A DNA stretch of 64,000 nucleotides from Nanobdellota archaeon (GTDB lineage Archaea; Nanobdellota; Nanobdellia; Woesearchaeales; JAGLXL01), in NCBI GenBank assembly GCA_023132895.1, contig JAGLXL010000005.1:16790-80789 (forward strand), read 5' to 3'. Below, piece after piece: positions 1 to 9,463 of the stretch; positions within the stretch are counted from its first letter, which is position 1; each line of letters starts with the position of its first letter. The position numbers were made by a program, and so were the translations under genes. The notes beneath the pieces are model-generated. The model had not been told where the DNA came from. It did not search any database and saw only the letters and a list, made by a program, of their open reading frames with translations.

Positions 1-1803
1 ACTGTTTTTCAACCAGAAAGAGTATTGCCGCCAGAATTAGCACCAGTAGCAAGTTATGGTGACAATTGTTTAGAGGCAGTGGTGATGGATGGTTTACATT
101 TAATGGGGGCGCAAGGCGGTTATATTTATTTTCCGTCAGAGATAGAAAATAATCCTTTGTCTTATATTGATACAGGCCTTAAAATTCCTTATTGGCAGTA
201 TATTACAGACAATAGAATTCCTTCTTTAGGTTTAATGGAGGCTCATCTAAGCAGATATATTGAAGAACATATCAATGATTGTTTAGAGGGTTTTGAGCCT
301 TTTCAGGATCAATATGATTTTATCCAAAAGGGAGCTGTAGAAGCAGAGACAACAATTGGGGATGTTAATGTGGTTGTTGAGATGGAATATCCTTTTGAGG
401 TGGTCAATAAAGAAGGAACAAAAATTACTGATTTGGATTCTTTTAAAGTGATTCTGCCAGTTAAACTGAAAAGAGTTTATGAAGTGGCCAAACAAATCAT
501 GGAGACAGAGTCTGAAGACAATAAACTAGAAAAAGTTACTATTGATTTGATTTCACTTGACCCTGAAATTCCAATTTCTGGTTTTGAATTAAGCTGCTCC
601 CAGAAGATCTGGCAGGTAAATGAAGTTGAAAGCAAATTAAAAACTTTGCTGAGGACAAACCTGCCTTTAATCAGAGTTGATAAAACTAGTTATGCAGCTG
701 TACCTGATGACCAGCCTTATATCCTGAATCATTTTGTCTGGGATGTGACTGAGTCAACTTATCGGGATATCAAAGCATCAATTCAATTTAATGAAATCAA
801 TCCTTTGATGATGGCGGTAACACCTCGAGACGGCAATTTGCTGAAAAGCGGAATGCAGCAAGGGCAGGATATAGCTTCTTTTGTCTGCATGCAGATGTGG
901 AAATTTACTTATGATGTGCAATATACTGTGGTGGTTGCTGTTGAAGACGTGGAAAATAATTTTGCACTTAATTTTGGTTTTAATGTTCAAGTCAAGGACA
1001 ACAGGCCGAGCAGGGATATCTTGGGTGCGGCCACCCAAACCTTTGTCCAGTATGATGCAACTGCTGAGGCTTATTGTGCAGAAGAGAATAAGTATGGAAA
1101 TTATAATATGAAAATCTATACTTATGACAATGTTTCTGACCCAACTTTGGGAGAAAGCAGTTTCCCAATCCATAATGTTGACATTACTTTTACTTGTTTG
1201 AAATTTAAATGTGAGATGGGCAAGACAAAGTTTGAACAAGGCGGTGCTATTTCAGTTTTGGAAGCACGATTTCCATATTGTGTCAATGGTATTTTACGAG
1301 CCAATAAAGAAGGTTATCAAGAGACCTTTGAATTTGTAACAACTGTGCCGGGCAAAGAAGTGAGTTTGTATTTGAAACCACTGCATATAATTGATAAATA
1401 TTCTGTTGTCAAACACGAACTAGTTAATGGTGTATTGTCAGCTGCCCAGCCTTTGGCAGAAGGGGAAAGCGCCTTTATTACTATCAAATATGTTGAAAAT
1501 GAAACGATTAAGCATTCAACCAGTGGAGCATATCCAGCAATATTAGACGGTGAATTGCAGCCAATTGAATTATTGGCAGAAGCTGATTTTACTTATGACC
1601 TTGAAGTTTATTTAATGGATGACGAAGATTTGATTGGCGGTTTTAACAGTGCCTGGACACCGCTTTGGACTGATTTAGGCGGCTCAGATGAGATTGTTTT
1701 CCATGTGGTTGAGGTGGGAGCGCCAGTGTCAGAGCAACAAACTTTGAGTTTTTTAAATAATATCAAAACCTATTCAAGTCAAATAATTCCTGAATTAAAA
1801 TGA
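1..1803 (+). CDS. Large hypothetical surface-operon protein, 5' end cut by window
   Basis: The reading frame is open from base 1, so the gene starts outside the window; the first possible start inside, a TTG at 25, is probably internal. About 600 residues are visible, with alternating beta-rich stretches and no membrane segment. I do not recognise the family. The last bases overlap the next gene as ATGA, so the two are translationally coupled. The neighbour is a secreted giant protein, so this one is probably also part of an envelope or surface operon. Its own signal peptide, if any, lies upstream of the window. Function unknown. Confidence 0.85.
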   Translation, partial: TVFQPERVLPPELAPVASYGDNCLEAVVMDGLHLMGAQGGYIYFPSEIENNPLSYIDTGLKIPYWQYITDNRIPSLGLMEAHLSRYIEEHINDCLEGFEPFQDQYDFIQKGAVEAETTIGDVNVVVEMEYPFEVVNKEGTKITDLDSFKVILPVKLKRVYEVAKQIMETESEDNKLEKVTIDLISLDPEIPISGFELSCSQKIWQVNEVESKLKTLLRTNLPLIRVDKTSYAAVPDDQPYILNHFVWDVTESTYRDIKASIQFNEINPLMMAVTPRDGNLLKSGMQQGQDIASFVCMQMWKFTYDVQYTVVVAVEDVENNFALNFGFNVQVKDNRPSRDILGAATQTFVQYDATAEAYCAEENKYGNYNMKIYTYDNVSDPTLGESSFPIHNVDITFTCLKFKCEMGKTKFEQGGAISVLEARFPYCVNGILRANKEGYQETFEFVTTVPGKEVSLYLKPLHIIDKYSVVKHELVNGVLSAAQPLAEGESAFITIKYVENETIKHSTSGAYPAILDGELQPIELLAEADFTYDLEVYLMDDEDLIGGFNSAWTPLWTDLGGSDEIVFHVVEVGAPVSEQQTLSFLNNIKTYSSQIIPELK

Positions 1804-4800
1804 TGGTGAAAAAATTGGCGACAGTGTTTTGTCTGATTTTACTAGTTTTGATGCCCATGGTTTATGCTCAAGGTACTGGAACAACTTTGTCGCCAGTGAT
1901 TGAGGTCCTTTTGCCTAATTTTTACAACCAAGCCAGGATTGATATCACTGGAACAACTGAAGCTGGAACAGATATCAGACTTTTTGTCAATGACCAGTTA
2001 ATAAGGACGACAATCACATCAACTGAAAGTTTTACTTTTAATTCAGTAACACTAAATCCAAATGCCAATAATATTATTAGAATTGATGGCTATCTGAACA
2101 ATAACTTTAATTCCAGGACGTATAATGTTTTTGTGGATTTGGTTGACCCAGAAATTCATCTGGCAAATCCACTGCCAGCTGTTTTAGATGTAACGAGTTT
2201 GACAATTGACGGCCTGATGACAGAAGCAGTTGATTTTGAGATTTTATTGAATGATGAGGATGTTTATAATCTGTCGCAGGCAACTTCTTTTAATTATTTA
2301 GCTAATTTTCCAGAGGGAGCTAATAATCTAAAGTTTATTGCAGTGGATCCAGCCGGCAATCAAGTTACTGATGAGTATACTATTAATATTGATACTCAGC
2401 CGCCTACTCTGACTGATGTTTCACCTCTTGAAGATTCTCCATTTTATTATGAGGGCAGGGCAATTGATGATGTGACTGGCAAGACAGAGCCAGGAGCCAG
2501 GGTGTATATGTTTGTTGTTTCAAGTTCTGTCAGAGACCTAGGGGATTTAACTGCAGCCAGGATAGAGGAGTTAGCCCAGTACAGAGTGACAGCTGATTCA
2601 AACGGTGATTTTAGATTTGATGATGTTGATTTTGAACATCCTTTGCCAACTGTTGAAAGTTTAGCTCCGCAGCAAGTTTCACCTTCTCAGCAAGGGGTGG
2701 CGGTTCAAGGCCTGCAGACAGATGACAGGGCAGTCAAGATTTACATGGTAGTTAAAGACCAAGTGGGATTGACAGCACAGCAGATGTATACTGTGAATTT
2801 AGGGTCTTGTTTTTCAGGCAGTTTTGATTTTACAATCACTGCGCCGATTGAATACCAAACTCCGGCATTATTAAGCCCATCTCGTTTAGAGGAAGGCACT
2901 GAAATCATTACTTTTGTTTTGGGTTTGGAGTATCGGGGAAGAGCTGCTAGAAATAGAGCAAATTATACTGACCCTAATCCTGATAATTACTGGGAGATTG
3001 ACAGTGTCAGGGTTGAACCAGCCTGCCGAAGTGATTTGTTTTTGGACAGGGAGCCTTCTTACAAATATGCCTGCCAAATCATGGGCAGGACTCCAAATAT
3101 CCAGCAACAGATTGATTTAGCCAAGTCTAATTGGTATTTTAGATATAATCTAGGGGCAACTTCCCAGTTTACAAATGCGAGCGAAGAGTTTTGGGAATCA
3201 TTTAAAGATAATGAGATGAAATTTCCTCTGCAAGTGATTGTGACTTATAATGAAAAACTGCCTGGCAAGGATTTGGTTTCCAAAACACAGACAGTCTGCC
3301 GGGAAGTTGCTTATTTTGTTGATATTCCAGTTGATCCAAAAAAGGTTTTGCCTGATTGGATGCTGCTGCAAGGCCGGAGAGATATAAACAATACAATCCA
3401 CGCAATTGACAAGGTGATTGAGCCTTTGGACAAGGCGATTCGATATATTGGCTTGACTTGTCTAGGGGGGGCTGCTTTAAGGTTTGCTTTACAGGTTGTG
3501 AGACGGTTCCAACAGACCTGGGCAATTCAGAGCTGTAAGTTAGAAGCAGCTCAATCTACTGGATCATCAAAACCATATATTTGTTATATTGAAAATAAAG
3601 AAATTCTTGAGAAGTGTTATTATATTACTAAAAGCGGCAAGAAACCAATTCCTACTGATGACGTTAGCAAGGAAGCTTTAAGTTGTCCTGTGGAAGCACC
3701 TCTTCAGGAAGGTGTTACAGTAGATGCTGAAGCAGCAGATCCAAGTAAACCAGCTAATCTAGCGAATTCACAAAACGCCAAGCATTTTTCAGGTGTGAGC
3801 GGTACTTGGAATTCAGAAGGAACTCTTTATACATTATATCGTTATGTTTGTGACAGGACTTTCTGTCATGCAGCACCTGCTAAATGGACGCAGAAGGAAT
3901 CTGTGGCTTTAATCAGACAACAAAAGTATAAGGAAAGGATGTGTTCGCCAGATTCTTCAACTGCAAGATTTTTGACGCCAATTGATAATTGTTATGAAAC
4001 ACACAGTAAACAAGGCAATCTGGCACTAGATGTGACTAAAGCCCAGATACCACAGAATCGCTGTTATGCTTTAGGCAATGAACTTTATGTTGTCAATAAA
4101 GATAACAAAAATGAATTATTAAGGGTTGATAAGCAGGCAGGCGGTTTAACAAGACGTAAAAAAATATCTGCGGTTCAGAAAGGCAATACTTTCTATACTT
4201 CAGATGACAGAACATGTTCACAAGCCTGTAATGAAAAAGGAGGAGAAGGTTGGGATGCTCAATGTTTTACAGGTCCAAAAGCAATTCCTAAGGCTCAGCA
4301 AGGTTTGTGGTATCATTATGGTCCGACTACGGATTGTTTTTTGATAACAGGAGAATGCTACTGCAAGCAAGCTCAAGAGAAAAAATGGGATGAAGAAAAA
4401 AAACAGTATAAAACTTGGGTGGCTGGGTTGGAAGAAGGCGGTGAGGTAAAATATTATGCTCCACCATTAGAAGGAGGAATATTATCAGATCAACCACAGC
4501 CTTTAGAGCCTTTAGAAGAAGCAGGTGAATGGCCATGGTCATACAGGCAGTGGCAGATTTACAGGACTTCTAATGGGCAACGAGGAGTTTATTATCCGCC
4601 AGAAAGATATTATTCTGGCAGAGACCAATCAGCTGCTTTTGGCATGAATTATCTGCCGGATTTGATTTTTGGCACTAGGACAACAGAAGTAAATCCGTTT
4701 ACACAACATATTGGTGCAATACAAACAGCCTGCTTGACTGGAATTGTAGAGAGGTTAAGGTTAGTCAAGAGTATTTTAGTTGGAATGGATAATTGTTTAA

Positions 4801-6821
4801 TGCAGATACAGACAACTGGCAAGGCTGATTCAGGAGTCTGCAAGGAATTGTTTACGCAGTATGTCTGTAATTTAGTTTATGAAGTTTTTGTCTTGTTCCA
4901 GGATAAATGCACGCCAACTGATATTTCCAAGAAAAGTGAAAAGGATGTTTTAGGAATAAAAAGATTTTTCAAAACCGGGTCTGGTGCAATTACTGAGAGC
5001 CTGGATGATATGGGTTCAGAGCTTTCTGAAGACTATGGCAATGCCCAGTTAAATGTTTTTTTAGAAGGCGGCAGCAGAACTTTGATGAAAAAAGTTTGTC
5101 TGGCATCATTTGGCTATGATGTTGGATTTGATATCAATGCCTTTCTTGATTCAGCTTATTCAGTGCCTTTCAAAACTTCAGCTTCAGTATTTTCCAATTT
5201 AGGGCCTAAAGGCCGGAGAGAATATTTAGGATTTGATCCAACTAATTTGAATTCAATGTATGAATACAGAGCTGCCTGGGCGATTTTCCCTGGCTGTGAC
5301 TTAGAAAGCTATTCAGTTGATTTGGTGGCAGTGACTGAGGCTGAGAGGAGAAAATATAATTTAGACTGCTCAGCTGTCAATAACCAAGAGCCTGGTTCAG
5401 GAGGCTGTGATAATTTAAGAGGAAGTTCAGAAAAAATCAGGCCGTTCTTTGTGGGCGGCAGTATATCTCAGGGACAGTATATTGATGATAATGATGCTGA
5501 AGTTGTTTCAGATATTTACCGTTATGACCATATGAAGATTACTTTGAATTTAAATCCTGATTGGGATGCAGAAAAATGCTTTGAGTCTACAAATAGAGAA
5601 GGCAATCAAGGAGTGTTTTATTTCCCAATCCATGATTCAACAAACAGAGATATTCTCCAATGTTCTGTTTCATTGGCAGACGGTAGGTTTATGTGCCTTG
5701 GTTTTGGGCTGGACACTGCTTTGAAAGCCTGGATAGAAGATGTTGATTGTGAAGATCCTTTGACAGGAGACTGGAAGAATTGCGACAGGGTTGTCTATGC
5801 AGCCACACCAACTGATAATAAGGATGACAAATTAAAGGTTCGGGCAAAAATCTTTAGTTCTGGCGAGAAATTATGTTTGAAAAGTTATGTGCAGACTGCT
5901 TATGCTGGGGATTATCCAGTTGGTCAGAGCTGGTGGTGGGAAATAATTGGTTTGAATATGCCGAGAACAGTGCCAGTTGAGATGGAATTAATCTCCAGGA
6001 TTGACAGTGCTAAATTTGGAGGGACTTCTGTCCAGTTTAGTTTGAAGCCAAGCGGTTCTTTGTCAATGAATGTTGACAGTGCGCCAGCAGCAGCTGTTCA
6101 GCCCTTTGAAATTGAATTTGGAACAAAAACAAGGAAAGGGGTGAAGGTTGATACAAATATTGAATATTATCGGGTTAGGGGGACAGCAGGTTTTAGGGAC
6201 TGGACAGCAGTTGGAATAGACGAGATATTAACTGACCCAACTGGTAATTTTAAATTTACAGTAAACCGGGTTTCATTGAATTATTCAAAAATTAAGTTTG
6301 GAGATTATTACAATACTACTGCAGTGGTGATTTCTCCAGTGACCACTGGAAGTTATGCTGACCAGACCTGGAAATTGTTTTTGGAACTTTACAGGCCGGA
6401 TAATACTGGACAGTGTGTAACTAGCGGCGTGAGCAAGATATCAACAGCACCTGGCCTGGCCTTTAAGACTGAAACACAAATACAAATTAAAGTTGTTCGG
6501 GAAAGATTTTTGTCAATTGAACAGTCTTCATTTACTCAAGGCAAGGCAAATTTTAATGCTAAGAATTATAAAGTGGCAGCAGACCATTTTGAAAATGTGA
6601 TGAGTCAGCCATCCCAGACTCGAGAAGGTGCTTTGTCTTTTTACTGGTATGCGGCAGCCAAGATATTGGATGGAAAACCTGGCTATGGGCGGGATGTTTT
6701 GGCCTGGATACAGATTTACAAGCACAAAAAAAGCCAGGGATTTTACACCAGTATTGAACATCTGCCGGAATATAAAATGGCTGATGCTTATCTCTTGAAA
6801 ATAGAAGAAAAGTTGAAATGA
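1800..6821 (+). CDS. Giant secreted Cys-rich surface protein with Ig-like repeats
   Basis: A 1673-residue protein. Residues 1-24 form a clear signal peptide (KK, a Leu/Val-rich core, then VYAQG). Residues about 30-340 look like two or three Ig/cadherin-like beta-sandwich modules. A hydrophobic stretch near residue 560 (IGLTCLGGAALRFALQVV) may be a membrane segment. The region about 590-1300 has many cysteines, suggesting disulfides outside the cell. The last ~90 residues look TPR-like helical. The start is the first of two ATGs overlapping the previous stop. It is probably a cell-surface or attachment protein; the exact role is not known. The stop overlaps the start of a broken gene copy at 6818. 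Confidence 0.9.
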   Translation: MMVKKLATVFCLILLVLMPMVYAQGTGTTLSPVIEVLLPNFYNQARIDITGTTEAGTDIRLFVNDQLIRTTITSTESFTFNSVTLNPNANNIIRIDGYLNNNFNSRTYNVFVDLVDPEIHLANPLPAVLDVTSLTIDGLMTEAVDFEILLNDEDVYNLSQATSFNYLANFPEGANNLKFIAVDPAGNQVTDEYTINIDTQPPTLTDVSPLEDSPFYYEGRAIDDVTGKTEPGARVYMFVVSSSVRDLGDLTAARIEELAQYRVTADSNGDFRFDDVDFEHPLPTVESLAPQQVSPSQQGVAVQGLQTDDRAVKIYMVVKDQVGLTAQQMYTVNLGSCFSGSFDFTITAPIEYQTPALLSPSRLEEGTEIITFVLGLEYRGRAARNRANYTDPNPDNYWEIDSVRVEPACRSDLFLDREPSYKYACQIMGRTPNIQQQIDLAKSNWYFRYNLGATSQFTNASEEFWESFKDNEMKFPLQVIVTYNEKLPGKDLVSKTQTVCREVAYFVDIPVDPKKVLPDWMLLQGRRDINNTIHAIDKVIEPLDKAIRYIGLTCLGGAALRFALQVVRRFQQTWAIQSCKLEAAQSTGSSKPYICYIENKEILEKCYYITKSGKKPIPTDDVSKEALSCPVEAPLQEGVTVDAEAADPSKPANLANSQNAKHFSGVSGTWNSEGTLYTLYRYVCDRTFCHAAPAKWTQKESVALIRQQKYKERMCSPDSSTARFLTPIDNCYETHSKQGNLALDVTKAQIPQNRCYALGNELYVVNKDNKNELLRVDKQAGGLTRRKKISAVQKGNTFYTSDDRTCSQACNEKGGEGWDAQCFTGPKAIPKAQQGLWYHYGPTTDCFLITGECYCKQAQEKKWDEEKKQYKTWVAGLEEGGEVKYYAPPLEGGILSDQPQPLEPLEEAGEWPWSYRQWQIYRTSNGQRGVYYPPERYYSGRDQSAAFGMNYLPDLIFGTRTTEVNPFTQHIGAIQTACLTGIVERLRLVKSILVGMDNCLMQIQTTGKADSGVCKELFTQYVCNLVYEVFVLFQDKCTPTDISKKSEKDVLGIKRFFKTGSGAITESLDDMGSELSEDYGNAQLNVFLEGGSRTLMKKVCLASFGYDVGFDINAFLDSAYSVPFKTSASVFSNLGPKGRREYLGFDPTNLNSMYEYRAAWAIFPGCDLESYSVDLVAVTEAERRKYNLDCSAVNNQEPGSGGCDNLRGSSEKIRPFFVGGSISQGQYIDDNDAEVVSDIYRYDHMKITLNLNPDWDAEKCFESTNREGNQGVFYFPIHDSTNRDILQCSVSLADGRFMCLGFGLDTALKAWIEDVDCEDPLTGDWKNCDRVVYAATPTDNKDDKLKVRAKIFSSGEKLCLKSYVQTAYAGDYPVGQSWWWEIIGLNMPRTVPVEMELISRIDSAKFGGTSVQFSLKPSGSLSMNVDSAPAAAVQPFEIEFGTKTRKGVKVDTNIEYYRVRGTAGFRDWTAVGIDEILTDPTGNFKFTVNRVSLNYSKIKFGDYYNTTAVVISPVTTGSYADQTWKLFLELYRPDNTGQCVTSGVSKISTAPGLAFKTETQIQIKVVRERFLSIEQSSFTQGKANFNAKNYKVAADHFENVMSQPSQTREGALSFYWYAAAKILDGKPGYGRDVLAWIQIYKHKKSQGFYTSIEHLPEYKMADAYLLKIEEKLK

Positions 6822-6925
6822 AGAAGAAGATAATGATTGGACTGTGGATGACTTTGGTGTTAAAATCAAAAAGTTTATATAGTAAAAATACACCAGTTGT
6901 AGTAAAAATACAACATCTGGTGTAA
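6818..6925 (+). pseudogene. Truncated copy of a secreted-protein gene start
   Basis: The ATG overlaps the stop of the preceding giant gene (ATGA). The first codons read MKKKIMIGLWMTLVL, almost the same as the start of the secreted gene at 7946 (MKRKLMIGLWMILL), then the frame runs into the promoter of the HTH-nucleotidyltransferase gene and stops after 35 codons. The two starts align without gaps at an offset of 1128 bp and share 21 identical bases. I read this as the original operon junction, left behind when the module at 6.9-7.9 kb was inserted. Confidence 0.6.
6831..6851 (+). repeat. 21-bp direct repeat, left copy
   Basis: Identical to 7959-7979. The two copies flank the complete HTH-nucleotidyltransferase/HEPN module and both lie in the signal-peptide codons of the same gene start. 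Confidence 0.85.
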
Positions 6926-6927
6926 AA
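6872..6927 (+). promoter_or_regulatory. Promoter and nested operator of the HTH-MNT/HEPN module
   Basis: A TATA box (AGTTTATATAG, 6872-6882) is followed by a nested inverted repeat: ACACCAG (6890-6896) pairs with CTGGTGT (6917-6923), and inside it TTGTA pairs with TACAA. The unit GTAAAAAT also recurs three times. The dyad lies between the TATA box and the ATG, the usual place for an archaeal repressor site. The first gene encodes an N-terminal winged helix, so autoregulation is likely. GGTG before the ATG may serve as the ribosome binding site. Confidence 0.7.
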
Positions 6928-7452
6928 ATGATACAGTTAATTGAGCGATGCAGTTTGTTGAGGGTTTTGGATGTTTTTTTCCAAGATCCTCATAAAAACT
7001 ACCAGGTCAGAGAAATAGGCAGAATTATCAAGTTAGATCACAAATCAGTGCTGATATATTTAAAAAAATTAAAACAAATGAAACTGGTCAAAATCGATAC
7101 CACTACTTTGTATAAAAGCTACAGGGCTGATATCAATGAGGATTTTAAAAAAATAAAGATGGCCTTTAATGTTATAAAATTACAAGAATCCGGACTGCTC
7201 GATTATTTGTTTGAAAGGGCACTGCCTAAAGCAGTTGTTCTTTATGGCAGCTATGCAAAAGGGATTGATGGGTCAAAGAGTGATATAGATTTATATATTG
7301 ACTCGCCGGAGAAAAAACTCGAATTGGTTAAATTCGAAAAAAAAATGGGCAGGAAAATACACCTTCTTTTTGAAGGGAAAATGAGCAAAGAGCTAAAAAA
7401 TAATTTAATTAATGGGATTGTACTTAAGGGGAATTTGAGGTTGCTGGCATGA
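6928..7452 (+). CDS. HTH-fused minimal nucleotidyltransferase (antitoxin-like)
   Basis: A 174-residue protein. Residues 1-70 form a winged-helix domain (VREIGRIIKLDHKSVLIYLKKL). Residues 100-170 are a minimal nucleotidyltransferase domain with the signature GSYAKGIDGSKSDIDLY: G107-S108 and the metal-binding D119 and D121. In known MntA-HepT pairs the nucleotidyltransferase modifies and silences the HEPN toxin. Here it is followed 9 nt later by a HEPN-like gene, so the same role is likely. The fused winged helix suggests it also represses its own promoter, which carries a dyad at 6890-6923. Confidence 0.85.
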   Translation: MIQLIERCSLLRVLDVFFQDPHKNYQVREIGRIIKLDHKSVLIYLKKLKQMKLVKIDTTTLYKSYRADINEDFKKIKMAFNVIKLQESGLLDYLFERALPKAVVLYGSYAKGIDGSKSDIDLYIDSPEKKLELVKFEKKMGRKIHLLFEGKMSKELKNNLINGIVLKGNLRLLA

Positions 7453-7461
7453 AAGATACTG

Positions 7462-7863
7462 GTGATGATTTTGAAAGATTTTGAGAGCTGTAAAAAAGAG
7501 GGAATTGTGATTGAAGATGAAAGAGATATAGACAGAGCTAAGAATCTTTTGGAAAAAGCAATGCTAAGGAAGGAATTTTGGTCAAAGTCGTATAATAAAA
7601 AATATGATTTTTTAATTGTTGAAGGGTATTATGAAGTTATTAAAGAATTATTAACTGCTTTAGTTAATTTGAAGGGGTTTAAATCCTCTAATCATGAATG
7701 TTTGGTTGCCTTTTTCAATGAAACATTTGAAAAATATGCTTATGAAGCAGAAATAATAGATACTCTAAGAAGAGTAAGGAATGCGATTGATTATCGGGGA
7801 GTTTACAGCGATGAAAATTATTTGAAAAACAATAAATTAGAATTTGAACACACGAAAAAATGA
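7462..7863 (+). CDS. HEPN-like protein, partner of the nucleotidyltransferase
   Basis: A 133-residue all-helical protein. The motif RRVRNAIDYRG near residue 110 matches the HEPN active-site region, but the usual His of Rx4-6H is not obvious and a Tyr stands in its place. It lies directly behind the nucleotidyltransferase gene, as in HEPN-MNT toxin-antitoxin pairs, where HEPN is typically an RNase. The start may be GTG 7462, ATG 7465 or TTG 7471; GGTGAT at 7461-7466 is best spaced for 7471. The stop codon lies inside the hairpin of the downstream double-hairpin element. Confidence 0.75.
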   Translation: MMILKDFESCKKEGIVIEDERDIDRAKNLLEKAMLRKEFWSKSYNKKYDFLIVEGYYEVIKELLTALVNLKGFKSSNHECLVAFFNETFEKYAYEAEIIDTLRRVRNAIDYRGVYSDENYLKNNKLEFEHTKK

Positions 7864-7903
7864 AAGACATTTTTTGTGTCCTGAAAATCTTTGATTTTCA
7901 TGA
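7848..7903 (+). repeat. Double-hairpin element, copy upstream of secreted gene
   Basis: First hairpin: ACAC...AAAAAAT pairs with ATTTTTT...GTGT (7848-7879). Second hairpin: TGAAAATC-TTT-GATTTTCA (7882-7900) with outer TC/GA pairs. The same order, with the same linker GTGTCCT and the same end ATGATA, occurs at 26556-26613, where stem bases differ in a compensating way. It lies 43 nt before the start of the secreted gene at 7946. Confidence 0.7.
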
Positions 7904-7945
7904 TATCATTGACTTGTTAATAAAATTAGTTAAAAAAGAATTAAA

Positions 7946-9373
7946 ATGAAAAGAAAATTAATGATTGGACTGTGGATGATTTTATTATTTTCATTAGCTG
8001 TTATGGCCCAGTCTGAGTGCAGTGAATGCGTGGCGATTGACAATGCCTGGGATAAGGTTAAAGTTAAGTTAAAATTACCACCCGGCCAGAATTTTTATGA
8101 TCCGATATTAGGAAAATGGGTTCCAGCAAGCAGATATTTGACTGGTGTAATCCAAGGAGAGTTTGTGCTTCGAGAAGCTGGCGTGAAAAGGTTTTTGGAT
8201 GGGATTTTACCTGGAGCTCAAACACTTCAACAAAAAGGTTGTATACTTGGAGGAATTGAACAAAGAACTTGGGAGAGACGAAGTGTTGGTGGACTTGAGT
8301 GGTCTCCAACTCCGGCTTGGACATTTTTTGATTCGGAAGGTTTGGCAGCTGTGATTGTTGATAGAATAACCAATAAAGGTCAAAAATTAATTTTACCTGG
8401 TGAAAAAAAGGATTATGATAATAACGATGTTTATCGAGAAGGCTGTATCTATTCAGTTTTACAGGCTATGGAGCCGGGCATGAAGGTTATTGTGAACGGC
8501 GTTACTTTTGAAAAAAGCCAAGAAGTAAAAGACGGGAATGTGACATCAATATTTATTTCTCTTAATCAAGCCAGGAATTTAAATGAAATGACAACTGATA
8601 TTATAAACTTGGGCAGGGATGTAGAAATCAATCCTGAGTATATTGAACCTGAAAAACTTGAGTTAATAATCTTTTCTCCAAGAGATGGAGAGGTAACTGG
8701 TTTGGCAGTTGAATTTAGAGCAGATGCAAGAGGCGGTAAGCCGCCATACGAATTTAAATGGGTGGGTCCTGCTATTGGTTCAGGAGTTATTGGTCCAGGA
8801 GTTGTGACAAATATTGAAGGCAGGTGGTCCCAAACTTTTGGCACTCAACCAAAGTTTAATGAATCAGATGGAGTGCAGTTTACTTTAACTGTAACAGATA
8901 GTAATATGGACACAGCATCAGATTCATTGACTTTTTCTCCAAGGACAAGGAATTCTTATGAGCTAATTTTGTATGATGGATCTTCTTTACCTGTGACAAT
9001 GTGGGATAAGAAATTTAAGTTTATTGATGGCAAGTGGAAATGGACTTACACAGACTCAGATGATTTTAAGCCATTGATCAATAAGAGTGTGACTGGAAGG
9101 ATTAATCTAGCTGATTTAAGGGAGGTTCTGTCTGATAAACAGAGAATGATTGCTGGTATAAGGTGGTGGGATGGGATTTTTAATTTAATGGAACAATTGG
9201 AGACTAGTTATGTTGATGGAATTGAAGTTTTAGTTTTGGCTGCAAATGACAACAAGAATAATCCAGGTGTTTCTGACCCAGAATTGCTTCTCAAAAGACC
9301 TGATAGAGACTATACTTATGAATGCTGTGAGATAGATTTAGCGACAATAGAGCGGGCAGCAAGAAAAGATTGA
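7946..9373 (+). CDS. Secreted protein with Ig/PKD-like domain
   Basis: A 475-residue protein with a signal peptide at residues 1-22 (core IGLWMILLFSLAVMA, then QSE). Residues about 230-330 form a PKD/Ig-like beta domain (PPYEFKW ... FTLTVTDSN). Cysteines near both ends suggest disulfides. It was probably the third gene of the surface operon, originally overlapping the stop at 6821; a copy of its first codons remains there. It is now separated from the operon by the toxin-antitoxin-like module. Exact function unknown. Confidence 0.85.
   Translation: MKRKLMIGLWMILLFSLAVMAQSECSECVAIDNAWDKVKVKLKLPPGQNFYDPILGKWVPASRYLTGVIQGEFVLREAGVKRFLDGILPGAQTLQQKGCILGGIEQRTWERRSVGGLEWSPTPAWTFFDSEGLAAVIVDRITNKGQKLILPGEKKDYDNNDVYREGCIYSVLQAMEPGMKVIVNGVTFEKSQEVKDGNVTSIFISLNQARNLNEMTTDIINLGRDVEINPEYIEPEKLELIIFSPRDGEVTGLAVEFRADARGGKPPYEFKWVGPAIGSGVIGPGVVTNIEGRWSQTFGTQPKFNESDGVQFTLTVTDSNMDTASDSLTFSPRTRNSYELILYDGSSLPVTMWDKKFKFIDGKWKWTYTDSDDFKPLINKSVTGRINLADLREVLSDKQRMIAGIRWWDGIFNLMEQLETSYVDGIEVLVLAANDNKNNPGVSDPELLLKRPDRDYTYECCEIDLATIERAARKD
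7959..7979 (+). repeat. 21-bp direct repeat, right copy
   Basis: Identical to 6831-6851. This copy belongs to the intact secreted gene that starts at 7946. Confidence 0.85.
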
Positions 9374-9463
9374 TTCTTTATTTTTTTTCGAATTTTTGAT
9401 ATTTGAACAAGGCGCGTTTTCCTGGGTGAAATATAGAAAAATCTTGGTCTATTTTAAATCTTA

